Source of the DNA: Lepiota brunneoincarnata
Taxonomy: Eukaryota > Basidiomycota > Agaricomycetes > Agaricales > Agaricaceae
Direction: 5' to 3'
Length of the DNA stretch: 64,000 nucleotides
Assembly (NCBI GenBank): GCA_023014365.1
Contig: JAEBUN010000015.1
Coordinates: 806,001-870,000, forward strand
Shown: positions 12,008-24,676 of the stretch, one piece after another
How positions within the stretch are numbered: the stretch's first letter is position 1
Layout of the letters: each line of letters opens with the position of its first letter
Made by a program: the position numbers and the translations under genes
The notes under the pieces: model-generated
What the model saw: only the letters and a program-made list of their open reading frames with translations
Told to the model about the DNA's origin: nothing
Databases searched by the model: none

Positions 12008-13092
12008 AGTTCGGTCGCCAGACCCGGCTTGAAGGGTCCAGCCAACATGACTATCTCTTAGTCACAGTGGTAGCACTATATACCCTTCGTTGTAAAAGAC
12101 ATGGGTTTACTCCGGAAATCCTTGTCTAGAGTGGCCCTTGTGACAACCCGCACTCTATGATAACCCGTGTCCACCGAAAGTGTGGGTTACTACAGAGTCG
12201 ACTGTATATATTGAGACTTCGGCGGTCGGATATTCTAACGAACATACACACAATGGTAACAAGTTTGGACATGTGTACATCACTGTGTACGAAAGGTGTA
12301 ATGAAGAGAACAGATGAAACATGGGAAGTTCGTATATTCAGGTTTCAACAGTACTCGACAGTACTACACACCGAGCTGCCCATTGAGACCAAGTGTCAAT
12401 CGTCCTCGCTCACCCCTCAATAACATAGGTGACATACTCAAGGGGTTGAATGTAGAGACAACGACATCGCTCATAGGTGTCCCATTCTCTGTATCATCCT
12501 TCTTGGGTAACAATATTGTGCACGGAAAGGATGGGAGAAATCATGCGAAGTGAAACATCCTTGGTGGAACGTTGTCCAGGACAATTGCTGGCGAGAACAC
12601 GACAAGTATGTCGGACGAGTCAAGTAAGATGATATTTTTGCGTTGGCCTACCCACCACGATGGAAGCCAATACGTCAAGACAGATGCCCAGACCCAGCCA
12701 GAATCTCTCGTTGAATCATATCATTCCGGCATAAATTTCGGGGGGGTTCAGTGACGTCCTTGATTCAGGGCGGTGCGAGGGTTCCGCTTCTTCCACCATT
12801 AATTATAAATGATCCAGGGCTTGATCATTATTGGCATATTAAAAACACTGCCAATCACGATTTCACAGTTTGGGGCCATGCTGGGAAAGGTAGCTCTGCT
12901 AATTCCTCGCATTCCACCTCTGCTCACGGACCCAGAGAAGGTAAGAAAAGGGAACGGGTCCTTTCGAGACGAGCCCTTTCAACAGGAGAACCACAGCCGC
13001 AAAGTTCGCCAGATAGATAACATTCATCATGTAGTAGTGTAATGAAACAGCAGGAAGCGACAAAGGATGAGTATAACGAAAAACCCAGTTGG
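12008..13092. other. Intergenic / unassigned region
   Basis: Short open frames only. The hydrophobic frame at 12809-13042 (IQGLIIIGILKTLPITISQF) overlaps another open frame and shows no exon structure that would support it. Confidence 0.4.
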
Positions 13093-14050
13093 TTAATCGT
13101 AGAAGACCAAAAACCTCAACTCGATTGATTCTCGTAACGGCGAGCCCTCTGGAGTGGTCGGATCTTCAAAGCCTGTGTGCGGAGTGAAGACGGCGACACT
13201 GCCATCCTGGGTAGAGTCGAAGCTAACAACCAGGGCAGTGTCAGTAAAAAAAGGTGACAGAAACCTGATGCGATGGAAACCGAACCATTTAATTAAAACA
13301 ATCTCATCTGGTGTCATCCCACGGACATATTTCCACTGGTGGTTGGGGTTATACTTGACGCCCATCGTTTCGCCCTCACGGTCGGGGTAAACCAACGCCA
13401 CAGGGAATGTATCATTCTTGGGGTCAACGCTACGGTAGTCGCAGAGGGCGAGTGGCCAGTCATAGGCTGGGTTTCTTATTGCCCGCCACATGTTGATAAT
13501 TTGGAAGCGCCGACGGAGGAGGGCGGGAGCGTCGGAGGAAGGGAGATGACGATGGACACGAGCAATCGAAGATGCTGTCGTCTGGTCAACATGGGCCTGA
13601 ACGACTGGCTGGCGTCGCTGTGGCGAGTCGTCCAATTCCCCGGGCCGGCGCAAGCGACGGGCTGCTAGGGGTTACATGCTACCCTCTTCCCAGATAAACC
13701 GAGAGCTGCTTACTGTGGTCGAAAATAACGACGCGGCTGGCGCCGGTTAATTCCTTGATGATCTCTGAGCTCTCTTTATAATAGCTTTCCTCGACCTTCT
13801 TGTCGTCACGAAAGTCGGTGTGTCTGGTAGGACGGTTGTAGACCTGAAAGCCTGCATTGTCAAGGGTGTAGAGATGTTCATTCCCACGGATATTTTCAAT
13901 GGGAACGTCGTGAATCACTCGTACAACATTCTTGTCCCTCTCTCCAGTCTCCGGGTTGGCATTGATCGTCTGATATGCCCTGCCTCCATCCAGAGGAGGG
14001 GTGAGGAAGGCAATTTTAGCAGTGACGGTGTCAGGGGTTGGGATGGTCAT
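13093..14050 (-). CDS. CmcJ/AsaB-like oxidoreductase family protein (GA4 desaturase-like)
   Basis: Exons 14050-13714, 13661-13286 and 13222-13093 join in frame to give 280 residues. Introns have GTAAGC and GTTCGG donors and CTGAC-like branch sites. Family marks in order: TAKIAFLTPPLDGGRAY near the N-terminus, NVVRVIHDVPIENIRGNE, FQVYNRPTRHTDF, LTGASRVVIFDHT, RRPGELDDSPQRRQPV, then AHVDQTTASSIARVHRHLP, RFQIINMWRAI, DWPLALCDYRSV, KWKYVRGMTPDEIVLIKCFD and a C-terminal FTPHTGFEDPTTPEGSPLRE. These mark the fungal family annotated as CmcJ-like methyltransferase/hydroxylase or GA4 desaturase-related (AsaB, TmpA). The conserved His/Asp pairs suggest a metal-dependent oxygenase. It is often found near specialised-metabolism genes. 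It lies 215 bases downstream of elongin C on the same strand. The reading frame is intact. Confidence 0.85.
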
Positions 14051-14265
14051 GGGGAGCTCTTCAGGCAGTTGCTTTCGCAGAGTACGAAGTATCCATTCAT
14101 CTCGGTCGCTTTATACGTCTCTGTTACTGTGCTCTGAATAAGCATCTTCTGCTGATGAAGACGGGGTGGCGCGAGAGCTCGCCATACCAATATGCTCTGC
14201 TGACAAACGCCGTGGCCCGCGGAGCAGCTGACCACAAGACAATGTATCCTATCAAGGAGTCTATA

Positions 14266-14839
14266 TTACACTGTATGAACAGTTTATTGCCTTCTACGCA
14301 CGCAATGAGCTGATACTCACTTTCCTGGTAATCGGCCGCCAATAATCTGTGTGAGGATTTAAGCCGTGTTGAGTCAGGATGAGGCCACGTCAACGTGGTG
14401 CTCACAGTTCTAAAACAATCTCCCGAGGAATGCGTTCCATAAATTCATGGGTCGGAATATCTTCCCGTGGTCCAACAGTCTCGTAATGTGACTTGAAGCT
14501 CATGTACTCCACCAGTTTCTCCGCTATAATCGCTCTGAATAGTATATTCGTCAGCAAGGGTGCTGAATAAACATTGCAATCCGAGGCCACTCACCGTTGA
14601 CCAGACGGACAAGTTTTAGTCGCTGCTTCCGCATAACTGCCTGTAGATACGTCCTATCAACACCTGCTGAGGGGATTCAGGTTCGGGGTGTAGTTACTCG
14701 AAATATCAAGCATGTTCCGCATCGTCCCACTGGCTTTAGCAACCTTGCGCCGTACCATGAAAGAAAAGCCGTCGCTACTGGTAACACGAACCCAGTCGCT
14801 ATCCGACGGTGTAGAATCTTGCTGTCGCTTAAGAGTCAT
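14266..14839 (-). CDS. ELC1: Elongin C (Skp1/BTB fold)
   Basis: Four exons, 14839-14664, 14534-14406, 14346-14321 and 14270-14266, give 111 residues, matching the normal elongin C length of about 100-112. The protein shows the diagnostic order DWVRVTSSDGFSFMVRRKVA, ASGTMRNMLD, RAIIAEKLVEYMSF, THEFMERIPREIVLELLLAA and a terminal AADYQEM. Elongin C bridges BC-box proteins such as elongin A to cullins in ubiquitin ligases and supports RNA polymerase II turnover. The last coding exon is only TG plus the stop codon TAA, inferred from a strong GTGAGT donor and a CAG acceptor at 14271. Without that splice the frame runs on into an unconserved tail, so the short ending is preferred. The first intron (129 bases) is long for this genome. 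Confidence 0.85.
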
Positions 14840-15850
14840 ACTGAGTACGGTGCACGACAAGTACGCACACTTCAGTCCTATGCTTTGTTTATTTATTTAG
14901 ATCACGTGACAATAGCCAATTTTGACGTAAGTACCCATCAAGACTTATGGTGATATATAGCAGATGTTGTTATCCACACCATAACTGTTCATGCAGCTCC
15001 TGCAAGGCATCCAAGGCTTTTTAATCTTTCACTCATCACTTGATTCAGAGTTACCAATGGTTGAAATAAATTAATAACTCAAATGTTAATAAATAAAGTC
15101 TTCTAGTATTCTACTTTTTGCAGAGTTCAACTTGAAAATAATTGAATGTCAAATATCGAACACCAACCAGTGTCAACTTTGAAGTGCCGGACTACTTGGC
15201 AGTAGTCCACAAAAAAAGAACAAAACGCAAGAAACTAGGATACAAACATATCATAGGAAGGCATATGCATGGTGTCGTATTAAAAGTCATATGGTGGAAA
15301 GCATATGCCATAATGTCAGATACCCTAGCAAGGTGAATGCACACCTGTGGCAGGAAAGAGAGACAGAAAAGTGCGGATCGGGACAAAGATGAAAGCATGT
15401 GGAAAGGGCAAAGCAGGACATGAAGTGAAATGAGGGGCAGAAGCTAAGGGAGAACACCGAACAAAAGGGGGACGCAATACGGCAACAGTGCAAGGCTACA
15501 AAGAATAGAAAGGGATAAAACTATGATGGGTATAAGTCACTACGAGATCTATGGGGATTGAGATTGCCTCAATGAGGTCGACAAGAGAGAAACCAAATGG
15601 CCCAGTAGATATTAGAAGGTAAAATATCGGATACCTAAAATAAGATAGAGTTGAGACATAGCATCAGTATCTGCTCGAGCCAAGGACCAACCAAGACGAG
15701 AGCGAGATCAGAAGAGGTATTAAATGGTGATGTAATTAGCGGACGATGGTGAGGTGTCGGGCGGGGGCCTCACATTGGGACGGAAACACTATGAGAAGTA
15801 AGGGGAAGGGGTGCGCAACACGATCAACATGATGCGAGTAGGTGGGTATA
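14840..15850. other. Intergenic region
   Basis: A/T-rich sequence between elongin C and the stop codon of the first RING gene. No supported gene or RNA. Confidence 0.5.
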
Positions 15851-17540
15851 TCACGTCCTAGTACTGACGCCGATGGGCCTTGTTGTGTTTCCACCTAGCT
15901 TTTTGTAGTACGATCCACCCTCAGCAGTCTCCACTAGAACTCTTGCGTCGGGCGGCGGGATCCACCTCTCCCTCGCCTCGGCCTTTTCTTCGCTGGTGCT
16001 CCTCACCATCATGCCAGGTGGTGATGGCTGCGACAGCCTACGGGGCTTTGGGGGAATTGGTGGGGGAGGTGCCGCAGCGTTATAAGTGTGTGAGTGAGAA
16101 GAGGTCGGTACAGGTGTCTGTGAGCGAGCGGCGGCAGAGGCAGAGGAGTAGTGAGAACTAGAATAGTGGTAATGAGAGGCTGGCCCAGGGGTCATGGACC
16201 TGCTCAATACAGGGGCTGGGGTGTAGGCCCTTCCCATTCCAACAGCAGGTGTCATGGATCGCACTGAGGGAGTTGCACTCCTGATTGAAGCAGAGTGCGA
16301 CAACATCGATGGAGCAGGAGTCTGGGCCCGTGTCAGCGGTGAAGGCGTGGCAGGTGTAGTGGGCCTGGCGGAGGACGAAGACATTGAGATGGAACGTGAA
16401 TGGAGGGTATTATATCGGGAGGATAATGGGGAAGGGGTAGGAGGAGCATATGAAATGGGAGAGGTAGCGCGAGTGGATGTAGGGGACGTTGGCTCGGAGG
16501 GGCTGGTGGAAGAAGAAGAAGCAGAAGAGGATGAAGCGGAAGAGGACGGCGGGACGGAAGCGCCGAGGGATGTAGCCAAAGCTCGCAGCTGGCTGACCTC
16601 TGTGCGAAGTTGTTGGCATTCTTGGCTTTTTTGTTGGTAGAGGGTTCGCTAGGTGGCGAGAGTGTCAGGTGGTTGCACAAGGTACGGATCTAAAAATGAC
16701 TCACTTGTCTGATGGATGCAGTGCAAATATGCGTTCAGAGCGGAAGAAGTCAGCGACATAGGGCCGAATGATGAGGATATGCTAGAACTGACCGTTTCAT
16801 GTCCGCATCGAACTTATTATTCATTAATTCCAAATCGTTGATTTTGTTTTTGAGATTAGCTTCATTTGTTTTTGCGATTTTGCTGGCTTCGGAGTGCGCC
16901 AGGTGGTTCATAAGGATGGCCCGCAGCAGCGCCGCGCTGAGAAAAAGAGATGAGGTCTATGTATGCGTTAGCATGACTTTAGGCATAGAATGAGATGATG
17001 ATGGTGATGTACCCGGTCATCCCTCTCAGACCTGAGCCAACCCTCGAGTTCTTTATGAAGAGCAGAAACTTCTTCAACGGAACATTTTTTTGCTGCGATC
17101 CTGGCCACCTTGTCCTCCAGGCGGCGAGTTTCCGACCGCGGACGAGCATCGGAGTCGTGACGGAGGAGCTGCTCGGTCCTCTTGGCAAGGAGGTCTCCGG
17201 TGAAGTCACTGCCGCTCTCGAATTGAGGGTAGCGGCGGGGAGTGCTCCACCCGCTGGTATTGAAGTCCATGCGGATGAGACGGACCGAGTCAGGAGTAAA
17301 AGACTCGCGACAGAACGGACAGGATGGTGGAAGGCGAGAGGAAGTCTTTTCAACAATGGTCGTGCAGCAGCTGGCACAGAGAACATGCCCTGTTGGTGTT
17401 TTGGACGTCAAAAAAACTTTTTGAAAATAAAATAAAATAAAATAAAAAGATATACCACAGGGAATGGAATGGGGCATGCACTGGGGGCCATACTCTTCTG
17501 CGCAGACGTCGCAGGCAGAACCGGGACTGAGAGTGAGCAT
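15851..17540 (-). CDS. RING-finger / coiled-coil protein, Ser-Pro-rich tail (paralogue 1 of 3)
   Basis: The start at 17540 places the RING at the extreme N-terminus: MLTLSPGSACDVCAEEYG, then PHSIPCGHVLCASCCTTIV and LPPSCPFCRESFTPDSV, i.e. the Cys/His spacing of a C3HC4 RING. An intron of 67 bases (17390-17456) splits the CGH motif. A helical region follows (VSALHKELEGWL, then LLRAILMNHLAHSEASKIAK and NLKNKINDLELMNNKFDAD), then a Ser/Thr/Pro-rich tail with PPPPIPPKPRRLSQPSPPG. Such proteins are probable E3 ubiquitin ligases; the substrate is unknown. The exon borders between about 16620 and 16800 are uncertain. Two other genes in this window (49055 + and 59165 -) share the layout and the M-L-x-L-x-P-x-S-x-C-D-V-C start. 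Confidence 0.7.
17424..17449. repeat. (AAAAT)n microsatellite inside a RING-gene intron
   Basis: About five units of AAAAT/AATAA pentamers lie within the first intron of the minus-strand RING gene. Seen directly. Confidence 0.8.
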
Positions 17541-20500
17541 GGTGCCAGCCGGCGAAAAGCACCTCTCTAGGTGGCGGATGCAGGTGAGTGAAGCAGGGCG
17601 AAGGGGAAATTCTCAACAGACAGAGCATCAAGCCATATATATACCCCCATACGTCATCCACAATCGGCAACCGCGCAGTTCCAAGATCTGAATAATGCAC
17701 TCTCCCTCTGCCCTACACCACGTTCACCCTCTCTTCCCTGCCACGCAAGATTCTATCCAGAAAATGTATCAGATCCAGCCACAACAACTCTTCCACCTCA
17801 TCTCTTAGGGTTAGGGCTAACTCTCCCGAGTCACCTCGCCAACGTACCTCGTGTCACGTCCAGCGGCCCTTTCCCACGACCTCCATTTCTCATCTTCCTT
17901 TTCTGTTCGGCCCATCGTCGTCCCACGACAGCTTGCACAAAAGACAACAGCCAACGTCCCAACGCCGCACTCCACGCCCGGCGTTCATCGGCTCCGGATC
18001 CCCCGCCCTACTATCGCCTACCTCGCTTTGAGTGGCTATATTCATACTCACAAAAAATTTTTGTACATTGATGGCGCTCAGACGCTATGTTTCGTTGATA
18101 CTTACTTTAGCATCCGTGGGTTTCCAACTCAACGGTGGCTTCTTTCGTGGGTTTGAACTGTACAGTTACGCGACCCCCGAGGTTTTTGCCCACGCTCACG
18201 CTCACCCCAGGCCGAGCGCAATGTACACCGTTCGTGCCCGTGCCCGTGCCCGAGTAAGAACAGTGTCGGGTGACTCAGTTGACCGCTTATTCCCATTTCC
18301 GTCCCGTGGCGTTTTACAGGCATGGTACTACTAGACCGCCCTTTCGATAGTCTTGGACGGAGGAGCGGTGGCAGGAGTCCGTGGTGCTAAGAACAACCGC
18401 CATCGATCAAAACAAGATCGCGTGGCGGTGTTGGGACAAGATCATCATGATACACACACAGGCCAAGTTGGGATTATCACTCACTTGAGCCTTGACCTCA
18501 TATATTACCAACTCTTCCGGAGGGTCCTATCGGCCACCCGTGGGTGCGGTTAGACCCAATACAGTCCGGTTTTCCAGAACACTCGACACACAATGTACAT
18601 TGCAAACCACTTCGCGGAAATGAACACTTGCGCCGTCTCTTGACATTTTGTTCAATGACCGAGGACTTGTTTGTAGATCATACAACACAGCTCTCCCACG
18701 TCTTGATTCTTGTCCGACAATATCCGTACTCTCGCTGCCTCTACTACGGTCTACACCCGACTCAGCTGATCATTCACATCAACGGCCAAAGACCCTGACT
18801 GGCTGTTATCCTGGGCGTGTGGTTCATCTCACTCAGCGAACTCTCAATATCGCCGAAACCCCCCATATTTAGCTCTTCCCAATCTTCGACGCCGTAATAC
18901 GAGCCCCAATGAGAAATACTCTGCATGACAACATAGATATGAGATATGTAAGCGATAAGATGAATAATATGCGAAGTGATAATCGTCTTGATAATCATCT
19001 CTTCTGTCGGATATATCAGACCTTATCCGCCCTTCTTCCTTCTGAGGCACAAGCGACTTCTTATTTCCTATCCCAGCGGAGAGAAACTCTCTACTCAACC
19101 CCATCCCGTTCAAGAAGACGCTGCAGAACCGGCCGGTTGAACCGATGTGGACTCCGGGCGACTCACGAAGATTTCTCATTCATAGCGCCCCTCCGCATAA
19201 TCCAAGGCCTCGCCTCCATTAAATGCTGTAACCCCCTAGTCTCTTCCTTGCCGGGCGCTGATCGCCTCTAGATGGTCATAGCCTACTAATGATGATGGCG
19301 TAGAGCTTGAGTATGATGTTGTACCCCGCCTTTTGCCATTGCGTAAACGATGACGGACCGGACCCACCTAGAATAGACGAATCAAGATCAGAGATCGGAT
19401 AAAGATTATCTCTGGGGCTTCGCATATATACAATATGCTTTGGTGGATACATATTTTGGTACAAGCGGGGCAGGTTTGAAGCAATCCGACACCTAAACTA
19501 TAGCTTTTTACTGGAGACATGCAACATCGATTGGACACTCCAAGAAATCACCTACCCATTCATTCCGCTCATAAAACCCCCTAAATGTACAACTCCAACA
19601 GCTGTAAGAGACACACCCTAAGGGGCTCCGCCTAGCCATCTGCTTCGTGGTCTCAAGCCCTCACGCATTCTTGGCTCGCTAAAACTCCAATACACGCATC
19701 TCCGAATGAAGCTCAAGCTGCGCTATTCGGTCCTACCATGGTACCAATATTATGAGCATCTAGACTTCCGAACCAGTGTGGAACTGCCCGTCGTCCCTGA
19801 CAAACAACACCTCGAGGCCGCGTCAGGGCCTAGACTAATGATCCTTCAGGGAGCTTGGGTTCTACTGCAAACCTTGAGGCACAAACGTCAACCCAACCCG
19901 GTGTAAGTGTTATTCTCCCTGGTACAATAAGATTTGCTGCGGCTATTTATCGCCGCTGAGTCTTTCTAATAAACCTTCTAGGTTCGAACCTTAACTCTCT
20001 AAATAAGTGTGGGATCCTCAGGTGCATGTTAAAAGGTCCACAACTTGCTGTTCTGCTGCGCGGATAACACAACTCAGGGGGGCCTTTATAGAATAAAGAA
20101 CCAGGCAAGGAGAAGCAGAGCCAACAACCCGGGGTCCTGACCACAAGGGCTCCGTTCGCGATCACTTGTCATCTAATGTTGTAGCAGAAGTTAGAACCCC
20201 ACGTTGCATCCACGAGGCTCCCGTATGCCGTCAATTCAAAAAAAAAAAAAAAAAGTCAAGACCCTGACTCGCTGAAAAAGGGCCGGTCCTTCACAGATCC
20301 AAATATGTCTATGAGTTCGAATGTTTTTTTTTTTCATTGTCATTGTCGCCGAGCTCCGAACCCCTCGTGGCCATGTGTAAAAAAAACCATGATTGCCACC
20401 TTTCTCATCATAAATCCGATGGATTTTTTTTTAGATACGCACTCTCTTATCTCTGACGACCACTTAGCTTAACCTAGACCCCTCACATCCCACGACTCAC

Positions 20501-20954
20501 AAGGAGAGAGGAAGGGGGGGGGGCGCGGCTCAAAAGCCTCAGTCGACCCTGACCCCTCGAGGCTGCTCTCTCCAACGCCACCACACCTCATCCTCGAGGC
20601 CAAGTGCGACACCGCGCCCCGCCGCATGTAATGGGGGATGCTGTTGCCCTTTCCCTATCCCATGTCCAACTTCACCGAGGTGTCTCTCCTGAGGGTAGTT
20701 TACCCGCTTTCGGGTATTCTGAGCATCAAGAAGGTATAGACGGTTCGAGTGCAGGGGTTCGGAAGGTGATCCTAATTCAATAGAACCTGAAGACCTGGGC
20801 TTAGGGGAACTTGTGTGGGACTTCCGATGTATTCACTTGTCGTGTGCTGCTTTGGTGCTATCCCGGAACTTAATCCATACCTAAATTGGCTGTATACACG
20901 GCGCTGAGGCTCAATAAATCTGACATATAAAACGATTCTAGGATGCTCCAAATT
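17541..20954. other. Long intergenic region
   Basis: No gene supported over 3.4 kb. It holds a telobox-like AGGGTTAGGG at 17807-17816, GC-rich repeats of CCGTGC and ACGCTC type near 18190-18250, poly-A/T runs near 20238-20254 and 20325-20335, and a G run at about 20514-20523. Short open frames, e.g. 18070-18334 + with a hydrophobic start, lack homology I recognise. Confidence 0.45.
17807..17816 (+). promoter_or_regulatory. Telobox-like AGGGTTAGGG
   Basis: A single AGGGTTAGGG about 270 bases upstream of the minus-strand RING gene start. In many eukaryotes such interstitial telobox motifs bind Rap1/Tbf1-type factors in promoters. Two units only, so it is not a telomere. The function is inferred only from the motif. 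Confidence 0.25.
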
Positions 20955-23103
20955 TTAATCCATGAGCTCCAAGTTACGAATGAGTTGCTCTGCCGCCCTG
21001 GATCGTGGGGTTATTCTGCACGAGAACGGAACGGGATACCTGCAGGAGAAGAGACGAGAGAACATGCGAACACATACATACACCCATGAGCATCTCGGGA
21101 GAAGGGATAGGGGATGAAGAACACGATAGAAACGCACGATAGTAATCCGCTTGTAAACTCAGGTTTGATCTCCACTTCTTTGCCGTGCTCATCCAGTCCA
21201 GGTTTAACGTCATAAACCGTCAACACATGCGCAATAACTGAGAAAAGCGAGTGGTCGCTAAAGAACCGTCCAGCACAGATTCGCCTCCCGAAGCCAAATG
21301 CAGCCACGGACGGGTCACGGACTGTTGGGTCGATCTTACCGTCCTTCATGTAGCGATCGGGATTATATGTGTGTGGATCTTTGAAGGCTTCCGGGTCATG
21401 TAGAATAGACCTGGCCCCGACACGCAAAGTTGTCAGAGTCTGCCAAGCGAAGCTTGAATTCGTCTCGACGTACCAAGTGTTTCCGATCACAATAGTGCCT
21501 TTTGGGATATAATAACCATCAGTACTCGTCGGCGTTGGTGGCCATATGAGGCACAGCTAACAGAGCAAGTTGAAAACGGTCAGCAAACCAGGAGCAAAAC
21601 ACATACCAGTTGGTAGGACGGTGTGCCATCGCATCGTTTCCTTCGCCATGGCTACAATATATGGAAGAGATGGGCGGTCATTGAACTCGGGGAGGCGGCC
21701 TTTGATCACGGAGTCAAGTTCCGCTTGAGCTTTTTTCTGGGCCTCCGGGTACAGGCACATGGCCATGAAGAATGCCTGGACTGAAGAGATAGTCTACCAT
21801 CATAAGGCAATAAGCAAAGACTGCGCCGGTCTGAGAGAGTATGGTATTACCGTATCAGCCCCGGCTATGCCAATATATGTGAGTTTGACGAAAGTAGGCA
21901 TATTGCACAAATTACTCACCCGCGTACGCCACCGCGCATGTATCCTTTGCTATTTCCTCTTCTTCCCAGCGATCAGGAGAATGCTCATCCGGTAGCCCTG
22001 CGATTAACGCCGTAGCAACGCAGGGAACTGCCGTACCCTCTTCCTATGAAGAGCCTTAGATCGTAGCTGCCACTAGCATATTGGGAAACGACACTTACCA
22101 TTTGTTTCTTTACAAGGTCAAATGGCTTTTGGGACAGCTCATGATTGATGAATCGCCAACGCTCGCCCTTCTTCTTCCAACCGGCACCCGGGAACCAACT
22201 TGGGATGAGCTTCATGGAAGGCAACAGATCCACCAGAAATGCTCCGGGTGTCGCTGCTTCGGCTAATCCCATAAGGGCCTCCTCAACAGTCGCGACGTAG
22301 GGGTCGTTTGACTCTTGTATCGTAATCCCATACACGACCTTCATTATGGTTGCTGCGAAGGACCTAGTATATCAGAGTCAACTTCCATTATGAATCCCCC
22401 GGAGATGGTGTAGCTGTACTCACTGGCGGGTCCAATATAGGAAATTTTCGGGGGATTTATAGAGGTGACGAAGGAAATCACGAGAGCTGGAAATTTGGAT
22501 GGTGTGGTATTTATCTACCACATTGGGGTGAAAAAAGTTATGAAAGGTGCGACGATGGCGACGCCACCACGTCCCATAGGGAATCAAACCCATGTTAAAA
22601 TCCCATCTCATCCTAACATATGAATGCTGTGTCAAATTTGGCGACTTCGTATGAGTGTCTCGACGACTCACACTTCAAGGACCATAGGCATACGAGGGCG
22701 GTCGGCATAGTTAGTCGAGCGTTTCTCAAAGAGATCATTTGTCCTCTCCACACTTCCGAGGATCAGGAAGCTCTGACCAAGGACGTTGAAATAAACCATG
22801 TCGCCTTTGAAGGCATTAGCAATATCTCAGAATAGCAGGCCCTGCGGTCGTCTCACCATATGTTTTGAACCATCTATCATAGACAAGCCAAGGCTTTTCT
22901 ATAGGCAGATCGAAGACGTTGCGTATTATCGGGTACCCCTTCGGGCCGGGCGGTAGCGGTAGCCGATGGGGGTTTGCTCTGCGCTCTTGGATGTAGGCGT
23001 TCAACCACCAGGCGACCGCAAAGCCACCAACCACAAGGACAGCAGGGTGCATAAACATGTCCATGGTGGGAGGAGGTTGAACCGGAACGCCGACGGGTAG
23101 CAT
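20955..23103 (-). pseudogene. Cytochrome P450 A (O-methylsterigmatocystin oxidoreductase-like) with one frameshift
   Basis: Exons from 23103 to 20955 cover a whole P450: N-terminal membrane anchor (AVLVVGGFAVAWWLNAYI), proline hinge LPLPPGPKGYPII, WWRRHRR C-helix, I-helix AGADTTISSVQAFF, K-helix ExxR (KETMRW), PERF region YNPDRYMKDG, and heme loop FGFGRRICAGRFFSD with the axial Cys. The C-terminus is at 20955. These ER-bound monooxygenases often act in fungal specialised metabolism; the substrate is unknown. One defect is visible: near 21516-21525 the strand reads GAGTACTGATGG where the paralogue and the family need TA(C/T)GAT. The extra base makes TAC TGA, an immediate stop before the heme loop. 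Everything else, including splice sites, is intact, so the loss is recent or an assembly error. Confidence 0.75.
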
Positions 23104-24676
23104 TTATACGAATTTTGCCTGAACTAGCATTCCAGGGGCCGATCTGCGATTTTGGGACAAGTGTCTTCGCTTGGACCCATCGTGTGCTAGGGTCCATGAT
23201 TTTTATTTATCTTATGCATGGCTGTTGGCCGCATATCTTATGTGTTTCGCTGCTTAGAGTAGACGCCGATATTTCCTATATCGACCGCAACCGAAATTGA
23301 CCGATGTTCAAGTCTTTTGTACCATTAAAGATCCGCCTACTTCTGTTCCATTTCCATCAGACCTTATCCGAGTTGAGGAGTCGTTCCAGTCTAAATGCAG
23401 TAATAGAATCTGGCGGTATTTTTTATTGTTGTTGGACAAACTATTGGAAATTGGTTATGATAGGCAAATAGATGGCTAAGCCACAAAGCAGAATTCAAAA
23501 TCTCATGACCCTTGAGGTTTATTAGGATCCGGTCGCCGGTTGCATTTAACCCGGAGTCCCCTGACATTTGAAATTCCCAAGTCCCAAGTCTCAAAAACCC
23601 GGAATGCGGATGGAGCCAGGGTCAGCTTATGATCGTACCTTATTGTTTACGGTCTTCATTCTCGGACTACCTACATATCTATTGGTGGGCCCAGGCGACA
23701 ATGATGTCATGGCAATAACAGCAGCTCTCGCATGAAGCTCATATACTCCGATACCAACCATCTGGTGTACCCACACTGAGGGACAGCTCCTCAGTTCCCG
23801 AGTGCATTCACGAGCAGCGACTGATTAATACCTGTGATCACTGTGGGATCAGTTCGCATGCCCCTCTTGTGACTTCTATTGTGAGCCGATGGCGGCGTCA
23901 GTGGGAGTGACTCTGGTATGATGGGGCGTGTCGGAGGGCATTGCATCAAGCAATTTACTGGATGGGTGCTGTTCTGGGTAACCTGACTCCTGAGAACCGA
24001 GCGCAAGAACCTGGAAGCAGCCTCGGGCCGCCAGAGAAGCCAGAATTGAAAAGAGCTATGAACGCCCAAGTTCTTAGCTAAGCATTTGAACCCTCGATTA
24101 GCTTGGGTGGGTGGCGTTGAGAGAAGATATCGTAGGTGCACTTGGTCATTCTGTACGCCTTGCCAAGCTAGTGATAATGCATTCCCTCATCCTTCAACCC
24201 TTTCAATGGAAAGGAGGGTTACCGGGGCCTAGTCGGACTTGAGAGCTTGATGCTTCAATACCTGGGAGCGTAGGAACTGTTTCAGGCGAGAACTCGAACT
24301 CGCTCAAATCATAAAATTCCCTAATCCCTCCAAGTTTACTGTGAACGGCCGCCGCAGCATCAATTTTGGCTAGAAGCTATGTCCATATCGAGGCACTCGA
24401 GAAGCTATGTTCCACTCCCTATGTTGCCTACCGGTCCGGCATTGCGACCATATCTATCATTCAAGCTATTAGCTATAGCCTGAGACAGAGCAATGATCTA
24501 GGTTTGTATGTCTTTTTTAGGTATTCAGCTCTTGCTCATACAAATCCAGGGCTTTATTCGGTAATCCATTTCCACTTGTGTAATCGTTCGTTTGCTGACA
24601 TGACATGATATTGCACGATTGTGCTACTCCGATATCTTCGAAACCGAGTGACTTGACCTATCGTACAGTATAAAGT
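23104..24676. other. Intergenic spacer between P450 A and P450 B
   Basis: No supported gene. It contains the presumed promoter of P450 A and the 3' flank of P450 B; no recognisable elements. Confidence 0.45.

Noticed and set aside
12421..12553. Hydrophobin-like C-terminus (GLNVETTTSLIGVPF)
   Set aside because: It has none of the eight conserved cysteines and no upstream exon with the CC pattern.
17807..17820. Telomere or chromosome end
   Set aside because: Only two TTAGGG-type units are present, flanked by ordinary unique sequence on both sides.
19979..19995. tRNA T-arm (GGTTCGAACC)
   Set aside because: The flanking bases do not form the five-pair T stem, and no anticodon arm or acceptor stem could be placed upstream.
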